A stretch of DNA of 64,000 nt, from contig NZ_JACHCI010000026.1 in assembly GCF_014200675.1 (NCBI RefSeq), forward strand, positions 1 to 64,000, given 5' to 3'. Numbering within the stretch: position 1 is the stretch's first letter; every line of letters begins with the position of its first letter. Shown piece after piece: positions 28,163 to 37,923 of this stretch. The stretch is from Janthinobacterium saanense (GTDB taxonomy: Bacteria; Pseudomonadota; Gammaproteobacteria; Burkholderiales; Burkholderiaceae_D). Made by a program: the position numbers and the translations under genes. The notes below the pieces were generated by a model that saw nothing but the letters and a program-made list of their open reading frames with translations, was not told where the DNA came from and ran no database searches.

Positions 28163-29389
28163 CTATTCGCGTAAATTCAGCATATCTGCACGCGGGTGGC
28201 CCCAGCCGGGCACATAGGCAGGGCAAGGGCGGGCGCGGAATTGTTCCAGCTCGATGGTCGTGAAATTAGGCAACATGTCTGGATTGAAACGCACATCGGT
28301 CAAGCCATGGTCCAGCTTGGGCATGCGGCCAAAACGCAGCCAGGCGTCGGCATAGCAATTGTGCGATTGCAACTGGCGCAAGCTGGCCAGGCTGCCCGTC
28401 GCCTGCGCAGACAGGCCGATGCCGGGCGCCAGCTGCCCACCCTGCCCCGTTTCCGCCAAGCCTGCGGGACAGGCATTGGGCGCCAGCGCCGCCGGAAACA
28501 CGCTCATGGTGCCGCGCCGCAAGGTGTACACATCTGTCTTGCTGTCGAGCGCAACATAAATCCAGCACAGCGGGTGGCTGGGAAACGCCGTCATCGCCAC
28601 GTCCCACACACGCGTGCCGGGATTGAGTTGCTGCACCGCCGCTTCGACCCGGGCGCGGCCCACGGCGGACGCCACGCCCTGCACACCGATAAAGGTGGCG
28701 CCCAGCGCAAACGCCAGCAGCAAGGCGCCCTTGCCGCGCTCGCCGGCACGGCCTTGCAGCACCGTCAACAAGGCACCCAGCGCCAGCAGCACGATGCAGG
28801 CGACTGGCGTCAGAAAGTTTTTATACGTAAAGAAACACAGGGCGGCCGCCAGCGCCGCCAGCAGCACAGTCTTCACGATGCCAGAGCGCAAGGAGGCGAT
28901 CACAGGCACCCCCAGCAAGACCCAGAACATGGGCTCGACGATGAACACCATGTCGCCATACAACCAGCGGCTGTTGAAGGGGTAAAAGGGATGGATGCCA
29001 TAGGAATTGAGGAAATCCATACCCATGTGCAAGCCAAAGCCCAGCACCATGCACAAGGCCAGCCCCAAGCGGGCAGCACTGCTGTCTTTCAACAGGCGCC
29101 GCGCAGCCGGCCACAGCAGCCACAGCATGGCCAGCAACAGCAGCGCCTGCGGCAAGGCCAGCAGCAAGGTATGCGTATGGCCCCGATGATGCAGCAGATA
29201 ACCGAACGGTGATGGCAGCAGCCTGGTCAGTATCAAATCCAGGTCGGGCGCGTTGCTGGCAAACCAGGCGCTAAACAGAAACAGCGCACGACGGGTGCGC
29301 TGGGCGGGTTCCTGGGGTTCAGATGGCAGGCTGCGATGCAGTAATTCACCGGCTGCCAAGCCGATGACCGAATGCGTAATATTATCCAT
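28163..29389 (-). CDS. YdjM-like inner-membrane metal-dependent hydrolase
   Basis: A 408-residue protein of the YdjM/DUF457 family. It begins MDNITHSVIGLAAGELL, has SNAPDLDLIL and HHRGHTHTLL (putative metal ligands), GMDFLNSYGIHPFYPF, and at least six hydrophobic segments. The C-terminal 170 residues are mostly soluble and likely periplasmic. E. coli YdjM is LexA-regulated; the enzymatic activity has not been defined. It is on the same strand as its neighbours with short gaps. Confidence 0.8.
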   Translation of the reverse strand: MDNITHSVIGLAAGELLHRSLPSEPQEPAQRTRRALFLFSAWFASNAPDLDLILTRLLPSPFGYLLHHRGHTHTLLLALPQALLLLAMLWLLWPAARRLLKDSSAARLGLALCMVLGFGLHMGMDFLNSYGIHPFYPFNSRWLYGDMVFIVEPMFWVLLGVPVIASLRSGIVKTVLLAALAAALCFFTYKNFLTPVACIVLLALGALLTVLQGRAGERGKGALLLAFALGATFIGVQGVASAVGRARVEAAVQQLNPGTRVWDVAMTAFPSHPLCWIYVALDSKTDVYTLRRGTMSVFPAALAPNACPAGLAETGQGGQLAPGIGLSAQATGSLASLRQLQSHNCYADAWLRFGRMPKLDHGLTDVRFNPDMLPNFTTIELEQFRARPCPAYVPGWGHPRADMLNLRE

Positions 29390-29422
29390 TCGGAAATTCT
29401 ACAGGGTTTCCTGTTGCCAGGA

Positions 29423-31063
29423 CTACAGCACCTCCAGTTGCGGTCCCCGCATGCCCACCAGCAAGGCACGTCCATCGGGCATCACGCGAAACTCGCCAAA
29501 CCGGGCTTTTTCCCAGCGCGCCGCCTCGCCTTCCTTGAAAAACCAGGCATCGCTGACCAAGACCCAGCTGCCATTTTTCGGCGTCAATTCCAACAGGAAT
29601 TCACCGGGCAGCAGCGGCTTGCCGTCGTACAGGCGATGTATCTGCGCCACGCCCCGCGCGTCACGCATAGCCACCACATGGGGGCGGCCGCCAGCCCCGT
29701 GCACGCTGGCCTCGACAGAGAGCATGCCCAATTGCAGGAAATTGAGGCGCATAAAATCGCCCTGCATCAAGGAACGGGGATCAACGGGCGCCAGTTCCAC
29801 AAACACCGGCTCGCCCTTCACAATCAGCTGCTGTTTTTGCCAGATGCCGCCATTGGCCACCAGCAGCACCAGCAGCAAGCCCGCCAGCAAACCACATTGC
29901 GATACGCGGCCATGCCGCAGTTTTCCCGCCGCCTGGCGTTCGACCAGATGCAGCATCCCCCGCGTGGCCAGCCACGCCAGCGCGCACAGCACGGCGCCGG
30001 CGACGGCCAGCAGCGTGGCCTTGCTGGCCAAGGTCCAGGCCAGCTGGTAATAAAAGCTGCCGATGACCCAGGCGGCCGCCACTGCCGCAGCGGTCGCGAC
30101 GCGGGTGCGTCCGCTTGCCAGGCAGAACGCGAGGATCAGCAGTACGGGGCCGAGCGCGGGCATACACCAGGCCAGTACAATCAACACCAGCGCTACGCCG
30201 ATGGCGGGCAGTTGGCGCAACGCCGGCCAGCACCGTAACATCCACCCGGCGGCAGCCAGCGCCAGCAGCACCGACAGACCAGGCAACGTCAAGCTGTACC
30301 AGCCGGTGCCGTCATGCCTGGACAGTTCATGCGTGGCAACACCTGCCATACCATCACCCAGGCTGGCGCCCAGCATGAAGGTCATTCCCGACCAGCTGAT
30401 CAAACCCAGCAAGATGGCCAGTACCCAACCGGTCGAGATGGATTCGATCAAGGCAGCCACGCGCGCACCACGGCCATCATTGAAGACATTTGTTTGCAGC
30501 CAGTGCGCGCCCAGCCAGATGACCAGCACCAGTATCCAGGCGCTGAACAAAACGAGAGGATCACGGCCATACAACCAGTCGTGATCGAAGGCGCCTATAC
30601 CCAGCGCAAGCGCACCACAGGCAAGCACGCCCAGCAGCACACGCAGCCAGTCGCGCGGCAAGGCAGCAGCGACCAGCAGGCTCAATGCACTGAGCAAGAA
30701 ATACGGCGATGGACCAGACAGATCGCGAAACAGCGCATAGCCCAGCAAGCCACCACCCACCAGCAAACAGGGCACGGCCAGTTGTTCGACAAACAGGGGA
30801 ATGTCGCGCGCACGTATCACCGATACGGCACCGACTAGCACGATGATCGCCACGATATAGGCGGCCGGTCCCTGACGCATCATGCTTTCCAGCCCGAAAC
30901 CGAGCGCCAGCATCAGGGGGATGGCGGCCAGCCAGGCGCCAAAAGCCGTCATCAGCACCAGCGGCCACGGCCGCACATCCTGCACCGGGCGCGCAGTACC
31001 ATCAGGCAACAGACCAGCGTGCGTGGCGTCGGCGATCAGGGCATCCATTTGCTGATCGTTCAT
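29423..31063 (-). CDS. DUF4401/GDYXXLXY-domain membrane protein
   Basis: A 546-residue integral-membrane protein with about twelve hydrophobic segments (residues 30-400), then a soluble C-terminal GDYXXLXY domain. The signature is seen as MQGDFMRLNFLQL, and the final strand set ends in VMPDGRALLVGMRGPQLEVL. The start at 31061-31063 (MNDQQMDALIADA) overlaps the DUF2157 stop by 4 bp, supporting it over an upstream ATG. The function is unknown. The pairing with DUF2157 suggests a two-part membrane complex. Confidence 0.82.
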   Translation of the reverse strand: MNDQQMDALIADATHAGLLPDGTARPVQDVRPWPLVLMTAFGAWLAAIPLMLALGFGLESMMRQGPAAYIVAIIVLVGAVSVIRARDIPLFVEQLAVPCLLVGGGLLGYALFRDLSGPSPYFLLSALSLLVAAALPRDWLRVLLGVLACGALALGIGAFDHDWLYGRDPLVLFSAWILVLVIWLGAHWLQTNVFNDGRGARVAALIESISTGWVLAILLGLISWSGMTFMLGASLGDGMAGVATHELSRHDGTGWYSLTLPGLSVLLALAAAGWMLRCWPALRQLPAIGVALVLIVLAWCMPALGPVLLILAFCLASGRTRVATAAAVAAAWVIGSFYYQLAWTLASKATLLAVAGAVLCALAWLATRGMLHLVERQAAGKLRHGRVSQCGLLAGLLLVLLVANGGIWQKQQLIVKGEPVFVELAPVDPRSLMQGDFMRLNFLQLGMLSVEASVHGAGGRPHVVAMRDARGVAQIHRLYDGKPLLPGEFLLELTPKNGSWVLVSDAWFFKEGEAARWEKARFGEFRVMPDGRALLVGMRGPQLEVL

Positions 31064-32019
31064 GCCGCCTCCTGGCGCGTACGCCACAAGATGCCTTGTA
31101 CTGTGACCGCCAGCAAGGCAGCGGCAAGCAGCCCCAGCATGACCAAAGCACCGATACCGTCACCACTTCCGCTCAACAGCGCGCGTCCCAGGCCGCCCAC
31201 CAGCAGGGTATTGAGACCAAGCGCGACGGCGCTCAAGCCGAACACATCGAATAATCGCCGTGTCGCCAGCAAGGCACAGGCGACAGCCAGCAAGGCCAGG
31301 CCTGCCCAGTATGGCGTACCCAGCTCATTGCTGAACAGGGCGCTGATGGCCGTGCCTGTGATCAAAATGGTAGCCAACATCAAGCCCAGGCGCAAAGCCC
31401 AGGGACCGGCTCCCGTCCAGCGCACCAGCAGCGGCGAAACAAAAGCGCAGGCCAGCAGCAGCACCAGCCAGCCAGTGACGAAAATGCCCAGGTCAGCCGA
31501 ATCGATGCGCCAGCGGTGGCCCGCCTGCGCCTGCATCCACAGGGTGGCAGCCGTGGCCAGCACCAGCATCCATGGCGTCCACAGCACGTCGCTGCGCGCC
31601 ACCAGGCATAGCGGCAAGGCCAGCACGGCCCAGACGGCAAACAATTGCCACGGGTCGGCGCCCGTCTGGTAAGTCTGGCCGAAATACGCAAACAGGCCGC
31701 CGATGCTCAGCAAGGCGATCAGCAGCAGGGGTAGGCGCGCCTTGGGCAGGCAGAAAGCGCCCACGCAGGACGCGAGAAACACCGCTTGCAGCAAGGCAAA
31801 GCGCCCCATGCGGCCCAGCTCTTCCCAGTTGGCGGCTATCCAGAAGATCAACCCCAGGCCCAGCAAGGCGGCGCCCAGCACGGCCACGCCGCGCGGCAGC
31901 CAGTAACTGAGCCGTGACGGTTCGCGCTGGAAACCGGCCAGTGCATGCAATTGCCTGGTTTTCTGCGCGTCCAGACCATTGCTTGAGGCGAGTTCATACA
32001 CGGCGAGGCGTAAATCCAT
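31060..32019 (-). CDS. DUF2157 membrane protein
   Basis: A 319-residue predicted integral-membrane protein. A short N-terminal cytosolic helix pair (VYELASSNGLDAQKTRQLHALAG) is followed by about ten hydrophobic segments, the DUF2157 pattern, with the family phrase LLGLGLIFWIAANWEELGRMGRFALL in the first two helices (written here in part). The function is unknown. It is the first gene of a coupled pair with the DUF4401/GDYXXLXY protein. Confidence 0.82.
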   Translation of the reverse strand: MDLRLAVYELASSNGLDAQKTRQLHALAGFQREPSRLSYWLPRGVAVLGAALLGLGLIFWIAANWEELGRMGRFALLQAVFLASCVGAFCLPKARLPLLLIALLSIGGLFAYFGQTYQTGADPWQLFAVWAVLALPLCLVARSDVLWTPWMLVLATAATLWMQAQAGHRWRIDSADLGIFVTGWLVLLLACAFVSPLLVRWTGAGPWALRLGLMLATILITGTAISALFSNELGTPYWAGLALLAVACALLATRRLFDVFGLSAVALGLNTLLVGGLGRALLSGSGDGIGALVMLGLLAAALLAVTVQGILWRTRQEAA

Positions 32020-32060
32020 CGTCTGCTTTCTATCTCAGGATAAAGGAGTGCGGAAGAGGC

Positions 32061-32351
32061 TCAGCGCTCGACCGTCACGCCGCGCCAGAAGGCGAGGTGG
32101 CCGGCAATTTGCTTGGCGGCATCTTTGGGTTCTGGGTAATACCAGGCGGCTGTGGCATTGGTCTGGCCATCGACGACCAGGTCGTAATAGCTGGCGGTGC
32201 CCTTCCAGGGACAGACTGTCGTATGACTGCTGGGACGCAAGTACTCTTGCTTTACCGCCGAAATGGGGAAATACACATTGTTTTCAACGATCTCGACCTG
32301 ATCGTCGTTAGCTTGCGCGATGATCGCGCCGTTCCAGCTTGCTGTTGGCAT
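32061..32351 (-). CDS. DUF427 domain protein
   Basis: A 96-residue small cytoplasmic protein with the DUF427 pattern: MPTASWNGAIIAQ, VENNVYFP, TTVCPWKGTASYYDLVVDG, AAWYYPEPKDAAKQIAGHLAFW. The start at 32349-32351 has GAGGATA upstream; the longer upstream reading is not supported by the family. The function is unknown. It lies just downstream of the DsbA-like gene on the same strand. Confidence 0.88.
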   Translation of the reverse strand: MPTASWNGAIIAQANDDQVEIVENNVYFPISAVKQEYLRPSSHTTVCPWKGTASYYDLVVDGQTNATAAWYYPEPKDAAKQIAGHLAFWRGVTVER

Positions 32352-32418
32352 AAAAATATCCTCCTCTGGCGAGTGTAGCGCAAAAGGAGGAGCACTGTGC
32401 GCGCCATAGGCGCGGCGA

Positions 32419-33072
32419 TCAAGCGCCGGCGATGATCTGGCGCAAGGCTTGCTCAAACACTTCAGGCGGCTGGCCGCCAGAAATCAGGTGGCGCTCATTG
32501 ATGATGACGGCTGGCACCGAATTGATACCGTTTTGCTGATAAAAACGTTCGCGCTCGCGCACCTCGTCGGCGTAGGCGCCGGAGGCCAGCACTTCAGCCG
32601 CCTTGGTGGTGTCCAGCCCCACCTGGCCCACCACTTTCAGCAGCAGCTCGTGCGACGAAGGATTCTCGCCTTGCGTGAAGTAAGCGTCGAACAAGGCCAT
32701 TTTCAATTCTTTCTGGCGCCCTTCCAGCTCGGCCCAGTGCAGCAAACGGTGGGCGTCGAAGGTGTTGTAAATGCGGCCACGTTTATCCATGGCAAACGTA
32801 AAGCCCAGCGCTGCGCCGCGCGCACGGATCGCTTCACGCGATTGCGCCATCTGTTCTTCGGTGGAACCGTATTTGTGGGCGATATGTTCGCCGATATCCT
32901 CGCCTTCAGGAACCATATTGGCGTTCAGCTCGAAAGGCTGGAAATGGATCTCGGCCTGGGCCGTGTCTTTCAGCTTGTCCAGCGCCTGTTCCAGCGACTT
33001 GAGGCCTATCACGCACCAGGGGCAGGAGACATCGGAAACGAAATCGATACGGACGGGAGTAGGTGTAGACAT
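32419..33072 (-). CDS. DsbA-family (FrnE-like) oxidoreductase
   Basis: A 217-residue thioredoxin-fold protein with the CPWC redox motif (Cys17-Cys20), an inserted helical domain, and the cis-Pro loop NSVPAVIIN. There is no signal peptide, so it is cytoplasmic, as in the FrnE/2-hydroxychromene-2-carboxylate-isomerase-like branch, unlike periplasmic DsbA. It probably reduces or isomerises disulfides under oxidative stress. The substrate is unknown. Confidence 0.9.
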   Translation of the reverse strand: MSTPTPVRIDFVSDVSCPWCVIGLKSLEQALDKLKDTAQAEIHFQPFELNANMVPEGEDIGEHIAHKYGSTEEQMAQSREAIRARGAALGFTFAMDKRGRIYNTFDAHRLLHWAELEGRQKELKMALFDAYFTQGENPSSHELLLKVVGQVGLDTTKAAEVLASGAYADEVRERERFYQQNGINSVPAVIINERHLISGGQPPEVFEQALRQIIAGA

Positions 33073-33165
33073 GGGCGGACCTTTATCGGAAGGCGATGGA
33101 TGGCAGCCGCACGGTGCGGCGCCGCAAGCCCAGCATATGCGTGCGGCGCCACAGAAATCAAGCGT

Positions 33166-33810
33166 TTACTTTTTCTTGCCAGCGACCTTGGCCGCATCCT
33201 TCTTGCCGCCTATCTTGCTTTCTTTACCAGAAAGCAAATTGGCGATGTTCTGGCTGTGACGGTAAGCCAGCAGCACGCTCATGGCGATCACCGCCAGCAA
33301 GATAGGATCGACACCGAACAGCAAACCGTAATAAAACGGCGCGAACAGGGCTGCCACCAGCGCCGCCAGCGAGGAATAGCGGAAGGCGTAGGCGATGATC
33401 AGCCAGGTCGCCAGGGTTGCCAGGCCCAGCCAGACATTGATGCCCAGCAACACGCCCAGCGCCGTCGCCACGCCCTTGCCGCCGACGAAACGGAAGAAAA
33501 TCGGCCACAGATGGCCGAGAAAAACGGCAATCGCCACCAGCGCCACCGCCGTGTCGCCCACGCCCAGGGCGCTGTCAAAGTGCGAGGCCAGGAAGACGGC
33601 CAGCCAGCCCTTGGCGCCGTCGCCCAGCAAGGTCATGATGGCGGCGCCCTTGTTGCCGCTACGCAGCACATTGGTCGCGCCCGGATTTTTCGAGCCATAA
33701 GTGCGCGGATCGGCAATGCCGAAAATCTTGCTCATCACCACGGCAAACGATATCGAGCCGAGCAAGTAAGCGGCCACTGTCATTGCCAAGGTTGTGATTA
33801 CTGGATTCAT
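33166..33810 (-). CDS. plsY: Glycerol-3-phosphate acyltransferase PlsY
   Basis: A 214-residue inner-membrane enzyme that transfers acyl from acyl-phosphate to glycerol 3-phosphate, the first step of phospholipid synthesis. The family motifs are present: [16 protein letters not shown], the loop [20 protein letters not shown], and [21 protein letters not shown] (given in parts). There are five or six hydrophobic helices and a Lys-rich C-terminal tail ([14 protein letters not shown]), longer than usual. It works with PlsX, which is not in this window. Confidence 0.96.
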   Translation of the reverse strand: MNPVITTLAMTVAAYLLGSISFAVVMSKIFGIADPRTYGSKNPGATNVLRSGNKGAAIMTLLGDGAKGWLAVFLASHFDSALGVGDTAVALVAIAVFLGHLWPIFFRFVGGKGVATALGVLLGINVWLGLATLATWLIIAYAFRYSSLAALVAALFAPFYYGLLFGVDPILLAVIAMSVLLAYRHSQNIANLLSGKESKIGGKKDAAKVAGKKK

Positions 33811-33903
33811 TTCTTCCCTTTGTTAATTATTTCCCTGACATCAAGGCCAGGGCAGCAGAATATACACCAGGTGGCGACCCGATAACAGCGGTCAAAACAG
33901 CCA

Positions 33904-34395
33904 TCAATCTTTCAAGGCGCATTGCACCGGCTTGGCTTGCAGCAAGTCGAGCAGCACCTGGGGCGCCAGCGAGACGAGAAAACCGCGCCGGCCGCCATTG
34001 ATGTAGATGCGCGGCAAGGCCAAAATGGTTTCTTCCACGTAGACGGGCATGGCCTTTTTGGTGCCGAAGGGCGAGGTGCCGCCTATCATGTAACCGGAAT
34101 GGCGCTGCGCTACCTCGGGCTTGCACGGCTCAACCGACTTGCAGCCGATGCCACGGGCCAGGTTCTTGGTCGAGACCTTGCAATCGCCATGCATCAGCAC
34201 GATCATTGGGCGCGCCGCCTCGTCCTGCATCACCAGTGTCTTGATGACATCATGTTCAGGCACGCCCAATTCACGCGCCGACACGCTGGTGCCGCCGTGT
34301 TCCTCGTAGGGATAGGGGTGTTCATTGAAGGAAACTTGATGCTTGCGCAGCATCTGCGTCGCCTGGGTTTCGGAAATATGCTCTTTTTTAGCCAT
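33904..34395 (-). CDS. ybaK: Cys-tRNA(Pro)/Cys-tRNA(Cys) deacylase YbaK
   Basis: A 163-residue member of the YbaK/ProX editing family that hydrolyses misacylated Cys-tRNA(Pro). It keeps the characteristic VIKTLVMQDE, MHGDCKVSTKNLAR and MIGGTSPFGTKKAMPVYVEE sequences, where the conserved Lys and Gly-Gly segment form the active site. It is a cytoplasmic single-domain protein of normal length. It is followed by plsY on the same strand. Confidence 0.93.
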   Translation of the reverse strand: MAKKEHISETQATQMLRKHQVSFNEHPYPYEEHGGTSVSARELGVPEHDVIKTLVMQDEAARPMIVLMHGDCKVSTKNLARGIGCKSVEPCKPEVAQRHSGYMIGGTSPFGTKKAMPVYVEETILALPRIYINGGRRGFLVSLAPQVLLDLLQAKPVQCALKD

Positions 34396-34432
34396 GCGTG
34401 ATACGCTGATCGTTCAGTGAGGAGTACTAATT

Positions 34433-35410
34433 ATGCAGGAAGAAATCCGCTTTGCCACCTTCAATGTCTGTAATCTTGCTCCCGCCGGGGCAAAATTGTA
34501 TGACAACCTGGAACCGTTGACGCAGGTGCAATACGAGGCCAAGCGCGAGTGGACGGCGCGGCAGATCGACTTGCTCGACGCCGATGTGATCGGTTTTCAG
34601 GAAGTTTTCTCGCAAGCGGCCCTGCGCGACGTGCTGGCCCACACGCGCCACTACCGCGACGCCACGCAAGCGGGTATCGATGCGGTCGATGGCAGTGGGC
34701 GCATGCTGCCTTCCGTGGCGCTGGTATCGCGGCTGCCATTGGCCGGGCCTGGCATTGCCTATCCCACCTTTCCTGCCGGCGTCAGCTTGCCTAGGGAAGG
34801 CCAGGGCACTGATGCCAGCTTGAACCGCTACGCACGCGCCCCCCTGCATGTACAAGTCATGCTGCCTGGCGGAAGCTTGACCGACGTGCTGGTCGTGCAT
34901 CTGAAATCGCGCCGGCCCGATTACCGCAATGGCGATGGCAACGATGTACTCAACTATGCGCTAGCCAATCTGCGCTCGCTGCAGCGGCGCGGCGCCGAAG
35001 CGGTGGCGCTGCGCGTGCTGGCGAGCGAACTGGGCCACAGCGGCCATCCCCGCATCGTGCTGGGCGACTTCAACGACATTGCCAATGCCGTCACCACCGC
35101 CATCGTGATGGGCGCCGGTGCAGCATGCCAGCCCGGTGAGGAGATGCGCGAACGCTTGTACGACAGCAACGCCATCCAGCTGCGCCAGGATTATCTGCGC
35201 CATGTGGGCTACACGAATATCCACGACAGCGCCTATATGACCATCGACCATATCCTTGTCTCCGAGCATTTTCACCCGGCCTCGCCGCGCGCCATCGGCC
35301 TGGTGCTCGACGTCGTTTACCTGAACGACCATTTGCTGCAGGCGCTGCCGCAGGCGTCCGACCATGGCCAGGTGCTGGTGCGCATCAAGCTCCTGGGCAA
35401 TATCGGCTAG
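34433..35410 (+). CDS. Endonuclease/exonuclease/phosphatase-family hydrolase
   Basis: A 325-residue member of the DNase I/EEP metal-dependent phosphodiesterase fold. The motifs run in order: FATFNVCNL, VIGFQEVFS (metal Glu), VVHLKSRRP, VLGDFNDI and TIDHILVS plus SDHGQVLV near the end (catalytic His). There is no signal peptide, so it is cytoplasmic. The substrate may be nucleic acid or a phospho-ester and cannot be told from the sequence. Its TAG stop overlaps the end of the convergent GGDEF-EAL gene by 4 bp. Confidence 0.88.
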   Translation: MQEEIRFATFNVCNLAPAGAKLYDNLEPLTQVQYEAKREWTARQIDLLDADVIGFQEVFSQAALRDVLAHTRHYRDATQAGIDAVDGSGRMLPSVALVSRLPLAGPGIAYPTFPAGVSLPREGQGTDASLNRYARAPLHVQVMLPGGSLTDVLVVHLKSRRPDYRNGDGNDVLNYALANLRSLQRRGAEAVALRVLASELGHSGHPRIVLGDFNDIANAVTTAIVMGAGAACQPGEEMRERLYDSNAIQLRQDYLRHVGYTNIHDSAYMTIDHILVSEHFHPASPRAIGLVLDVVYLNDHLLQALPQASDHGQVLVRIKLLGNIG

Positions 35411-37923
35411 GCAAGCAATCTTGCCAGGGCGCTGCCGGCCAGCTGCGCGCTGGCATAATATCCCTGGTACTGGTCGCAGCCCTGCGCCCGCAAATAGGCC
35501 AGTTGCTGCGGGCTTTCCACCCCCTCCGCGATCACGGTCAGTTGCAAGGTGCGCGCCATGGCGATGATGGTGGCCGCCACCGCCGTATCGGCCGGGTCGC
35601 CGCCCGGGTCTTGTAGAAACGAGGGATCGATCTTCAGCTTGTCCACCGGGTAATGGCGCAAGTTCGCCAGCCGCGAATAGCCGGTGCCGAAATCGTCGAT
35701 GGTCAGGGTAACGCCCAGCGCGCGCAATTGCGCCAGCACCTCGGCCAGGCGCACGCCGCCCTTCATCAAGGTCGTTTCCGTCAATTCCAGCGACAGTGCA
35801 GCAGGCGGCAAGCCCGATACGCGCAGCGCTTCCTGCACGCTGCCCATCAGATTGTTTTGTATACATTGCGCCGGCGACAGATTCACCGACACGCTCAAGG
35901 CATGGCCGGCATCGTGCCAGGCCCGTGCACGCAGGCAGGCGTGACGCAAGACCCAGTGCCCGATCGGCACCATCAAGCCGCATTCCTCGGCGCTCAGCAT
36001 GAAGCGTTCGGGCTTCAGCAAGCCCAAATGTGGATGCTGCCAGCGCAGCAAGGCTTCTGCACCGACCACCTCGCCGCTGGCAATCTCGATCACGGGCTGG
36101 AATTCCAGCACGAATTCGCTCTTGCCCAGAGCATCGCGCAAGCCTTGCTCCAGGCTGGCGCGTTCGATGATCTGCGCATTCATGGCCGCACTGACGAACT
36201 GAAAATTATTGCGTCCCAGCTGCTTGGCGTGATACATGGCCGTATCGGCGTTGTGCATCAGGGTATCGATATCTTCGCCGTCGCTGGGAAAGATGGCCAC
36301 GCCAATCGAAGCCGACACCTGCAATTCGTAGGCGCCCAGCTGGTACACCTGCGTGACGGCTTGCAGCACGCTGGCCGCCACGTGGGCCGCCTGGTCGATG
36401 CCGCCCACCTCGGCCAGGATGATGACGAATTCATCACCGCCATGGCGGCTGACGGTATCGACGCTGCGCACGCAGCGCACCAGGCGCCGGGCAACTTCCT
36501 TGAGCAGCAAATCGCCCACGTGATGGCCCATGCTGTCGTTGATATGCTTGAAGTGATCGATATCAAGATACAGGATGGCCAGCATGCTGAGCTTGCGCCG
36601 CGCTGCCGCCAGCGCCAGCGACAGCCGGTCCAGCAGCAGCACGCGGTTCGGCAAGTCGGTCAGGAAGTCGTGCTCGGCCAGGTGGCGCGTCTGCTCCTCG
36701 CTACGTTTGCGCTCGCTGATATCGCTGAGGATAGCCATGTAATTGCTGGCATGAGCATGGTGGTCGCGGATGGCCGTCAGCGATAGCCAGGCCGGGTAGC
36801 GCGCGCCGTTCTTGCGTAGCGCCACAATTTCCCCTTGCCAATATCCACGGTGGGCAACCACCTCCCACATGGGCGCATCCAGCGCCTGCTGCTCGGAGAC
36901 GAAGGGCTGGCCTTTCAGCTCATCGACGCCATAACCGCTGATCTCGCTGTAGGCCGGATTGATGCTCAGCACTTTTTGTTGCTGATCCATCACGACGATG
37001 GCCTCGCGTGCATGCTCGACCACTTGCGCCGCCAGGTAGAGCGAGCGCTCGGCCAGCTTGCGCTCGGAAATATCGCGTATCACCGCGTAAAACAGATAGC
37101 TATGGCCCAGGGTAATCGAGGTCAGCAAGACTTCGCTCCAGAACGGCTCGCCCGAACAGCGCAGGTATTGCCATTCATAACGCCAGTTGCCCTCCGCATG
37201 CGCCTGCGCCGCCATCTGCGTGCCCAGCACGGCCGAGGGATTGCCGCATGCTTGCTGCGGCGGCGAGAAATCGCTGAGACAGCGCCCGATCAGGCGCTGC
37301 CGGTCTGCACAGGCAAACAGCGCGATGGCGGCGGGATTGAGTTCGGCGATGACTTCATCGCGCAGCAGCAAGATGGCGTCGGAGGATTTGTCGAACAACT
37401 GCCGAAAATTGTCTGCCATCAACAGCAAGGCACTCACCGACATGCCTTGCTGCTGATTGGCCGAGATATCGACATCGATACAGAATACCTGCTGTACCCG
37501 CCCCGCCTGCAGCACGGGGAACAGGCTGGAGCAGATACAGCGGGGAGCGATCTCATCAGCGCACAGCTTCCACAGCCGCAAGGACCTGGCCTTGCCCGTT
37601 TGCCATACGCTGGCCAGTTCCTCGGCAAAGCCTGCTCCGGCATCGGCCGGTGCGCCCTCGGACCACTCGCCAGCTACGCTGCGCCAGTGCTGGCCCATGG
37701 CTTGCCCGGCGTTCACACCATACAGGCGCGCCGCGCCGACGCTCCAGTAGCGCACAAAACCATCGCGGTCCAGGCCGCGCACGGCCATGCCAGGCGCCTG
37801 TTCGACGGCCTCGACCAGGATGGACAGCAAATCGAGCGCCCTGGCAGCAGGCCCCATGCCGGGATCGGCAGGAACCAGCAAGCGGCCCGGCGGCGCGGCG
37901 GGTCCGGTAATCCGTTCAGACAT
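35407..37923 (-). CDS. PAS-GGDEF-EAL cyclic-di-GMP signalling protein
   Basis: An 838-residue cytoplasmic protein with no membrane segment. Three PAS-type sensor domains (about residues 40-150, 165-285, 300-410) are followed by a GGDEF domain (about 425-585) with intact RHGGDEF and an EAL domain (about 595-835) with intact GAEALLRWQHP and TIDDFGTGYS. Both catalytic signatures are present, so it could make and break c-di-GMP; which activity dominates is not clear from sequence. The start at 37921-37923 (MSERITGP) has GGAGGGAG just upstream and is chosen over a start 210 bp further out. Confidence 0.92.
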   Translation of the reverse strand: MSERITGPAAPPGRLLVPADPGMGPAARALDLLSILVEAVEQAPGMAVRGLDRDGFVRYWSVGAARLYGVNAGQAMGQHWRSVAGEWSEGAPADAGAGFAEELASVWQTGKARSLRLWKLCADEIAPRCICSSLFPVLQAGRVQQVFCIDVDISANQQQGMSVSALLLMADNFRQLFDKSSDAILLLRDEVIAELNPAAIALFACADRQRLIGRCLSDFSPPQQACGNPSAVLGTQMAAQAHAEGNWRYEWQYLRCSGEPFWSEVLLTSITLGHSYLFYAVIRDISERKLAERSLYLAAQVVEHAREAIVVMDQQQKVLSINPAYSEISGYGVDELKGQPFVSEQQALDAPMWEVVAHRGYWQGEIVALRKNGARYPAWLSLTAIRDHHAHASNYMAILSDISERKRSEEQTRHLAEHDFLTDLPNRVLLLDRLSLALAAARRKLSMLAILYLDIDHFKHINDSMGHHVGDLLLKEVARRLVRCVRSVDTVSRHGGDEFVIILAEVGGIDQAAHVAASVLQAVTQVYQLGAYELQVSASIGVAIFPSDGEDIDTLMHNADTAMYHAKQLGRNNFQFVSAAMNAQIIERASLEQGLRDALGKSEFVLEFQPVIEIASGEVVGAEALLRWQHPHLGLLKPERFMLSAEECGLMVPIGHWVLRHACLRARAWHDAGHALSVSVNLSPAQCIQNNLMGSVQEALRVSGLPPAALSLELTETTLMKGGVRLAEVLAQLRALGVTLTIDDFGTGYSRLANLRHYPVDKLKIDPSFLQDPGGDPADTAVAATIIAMARTLQLTVIAEGVESPQQLAYLRAQGCDQYQGYYASAQLAGSALARLLA

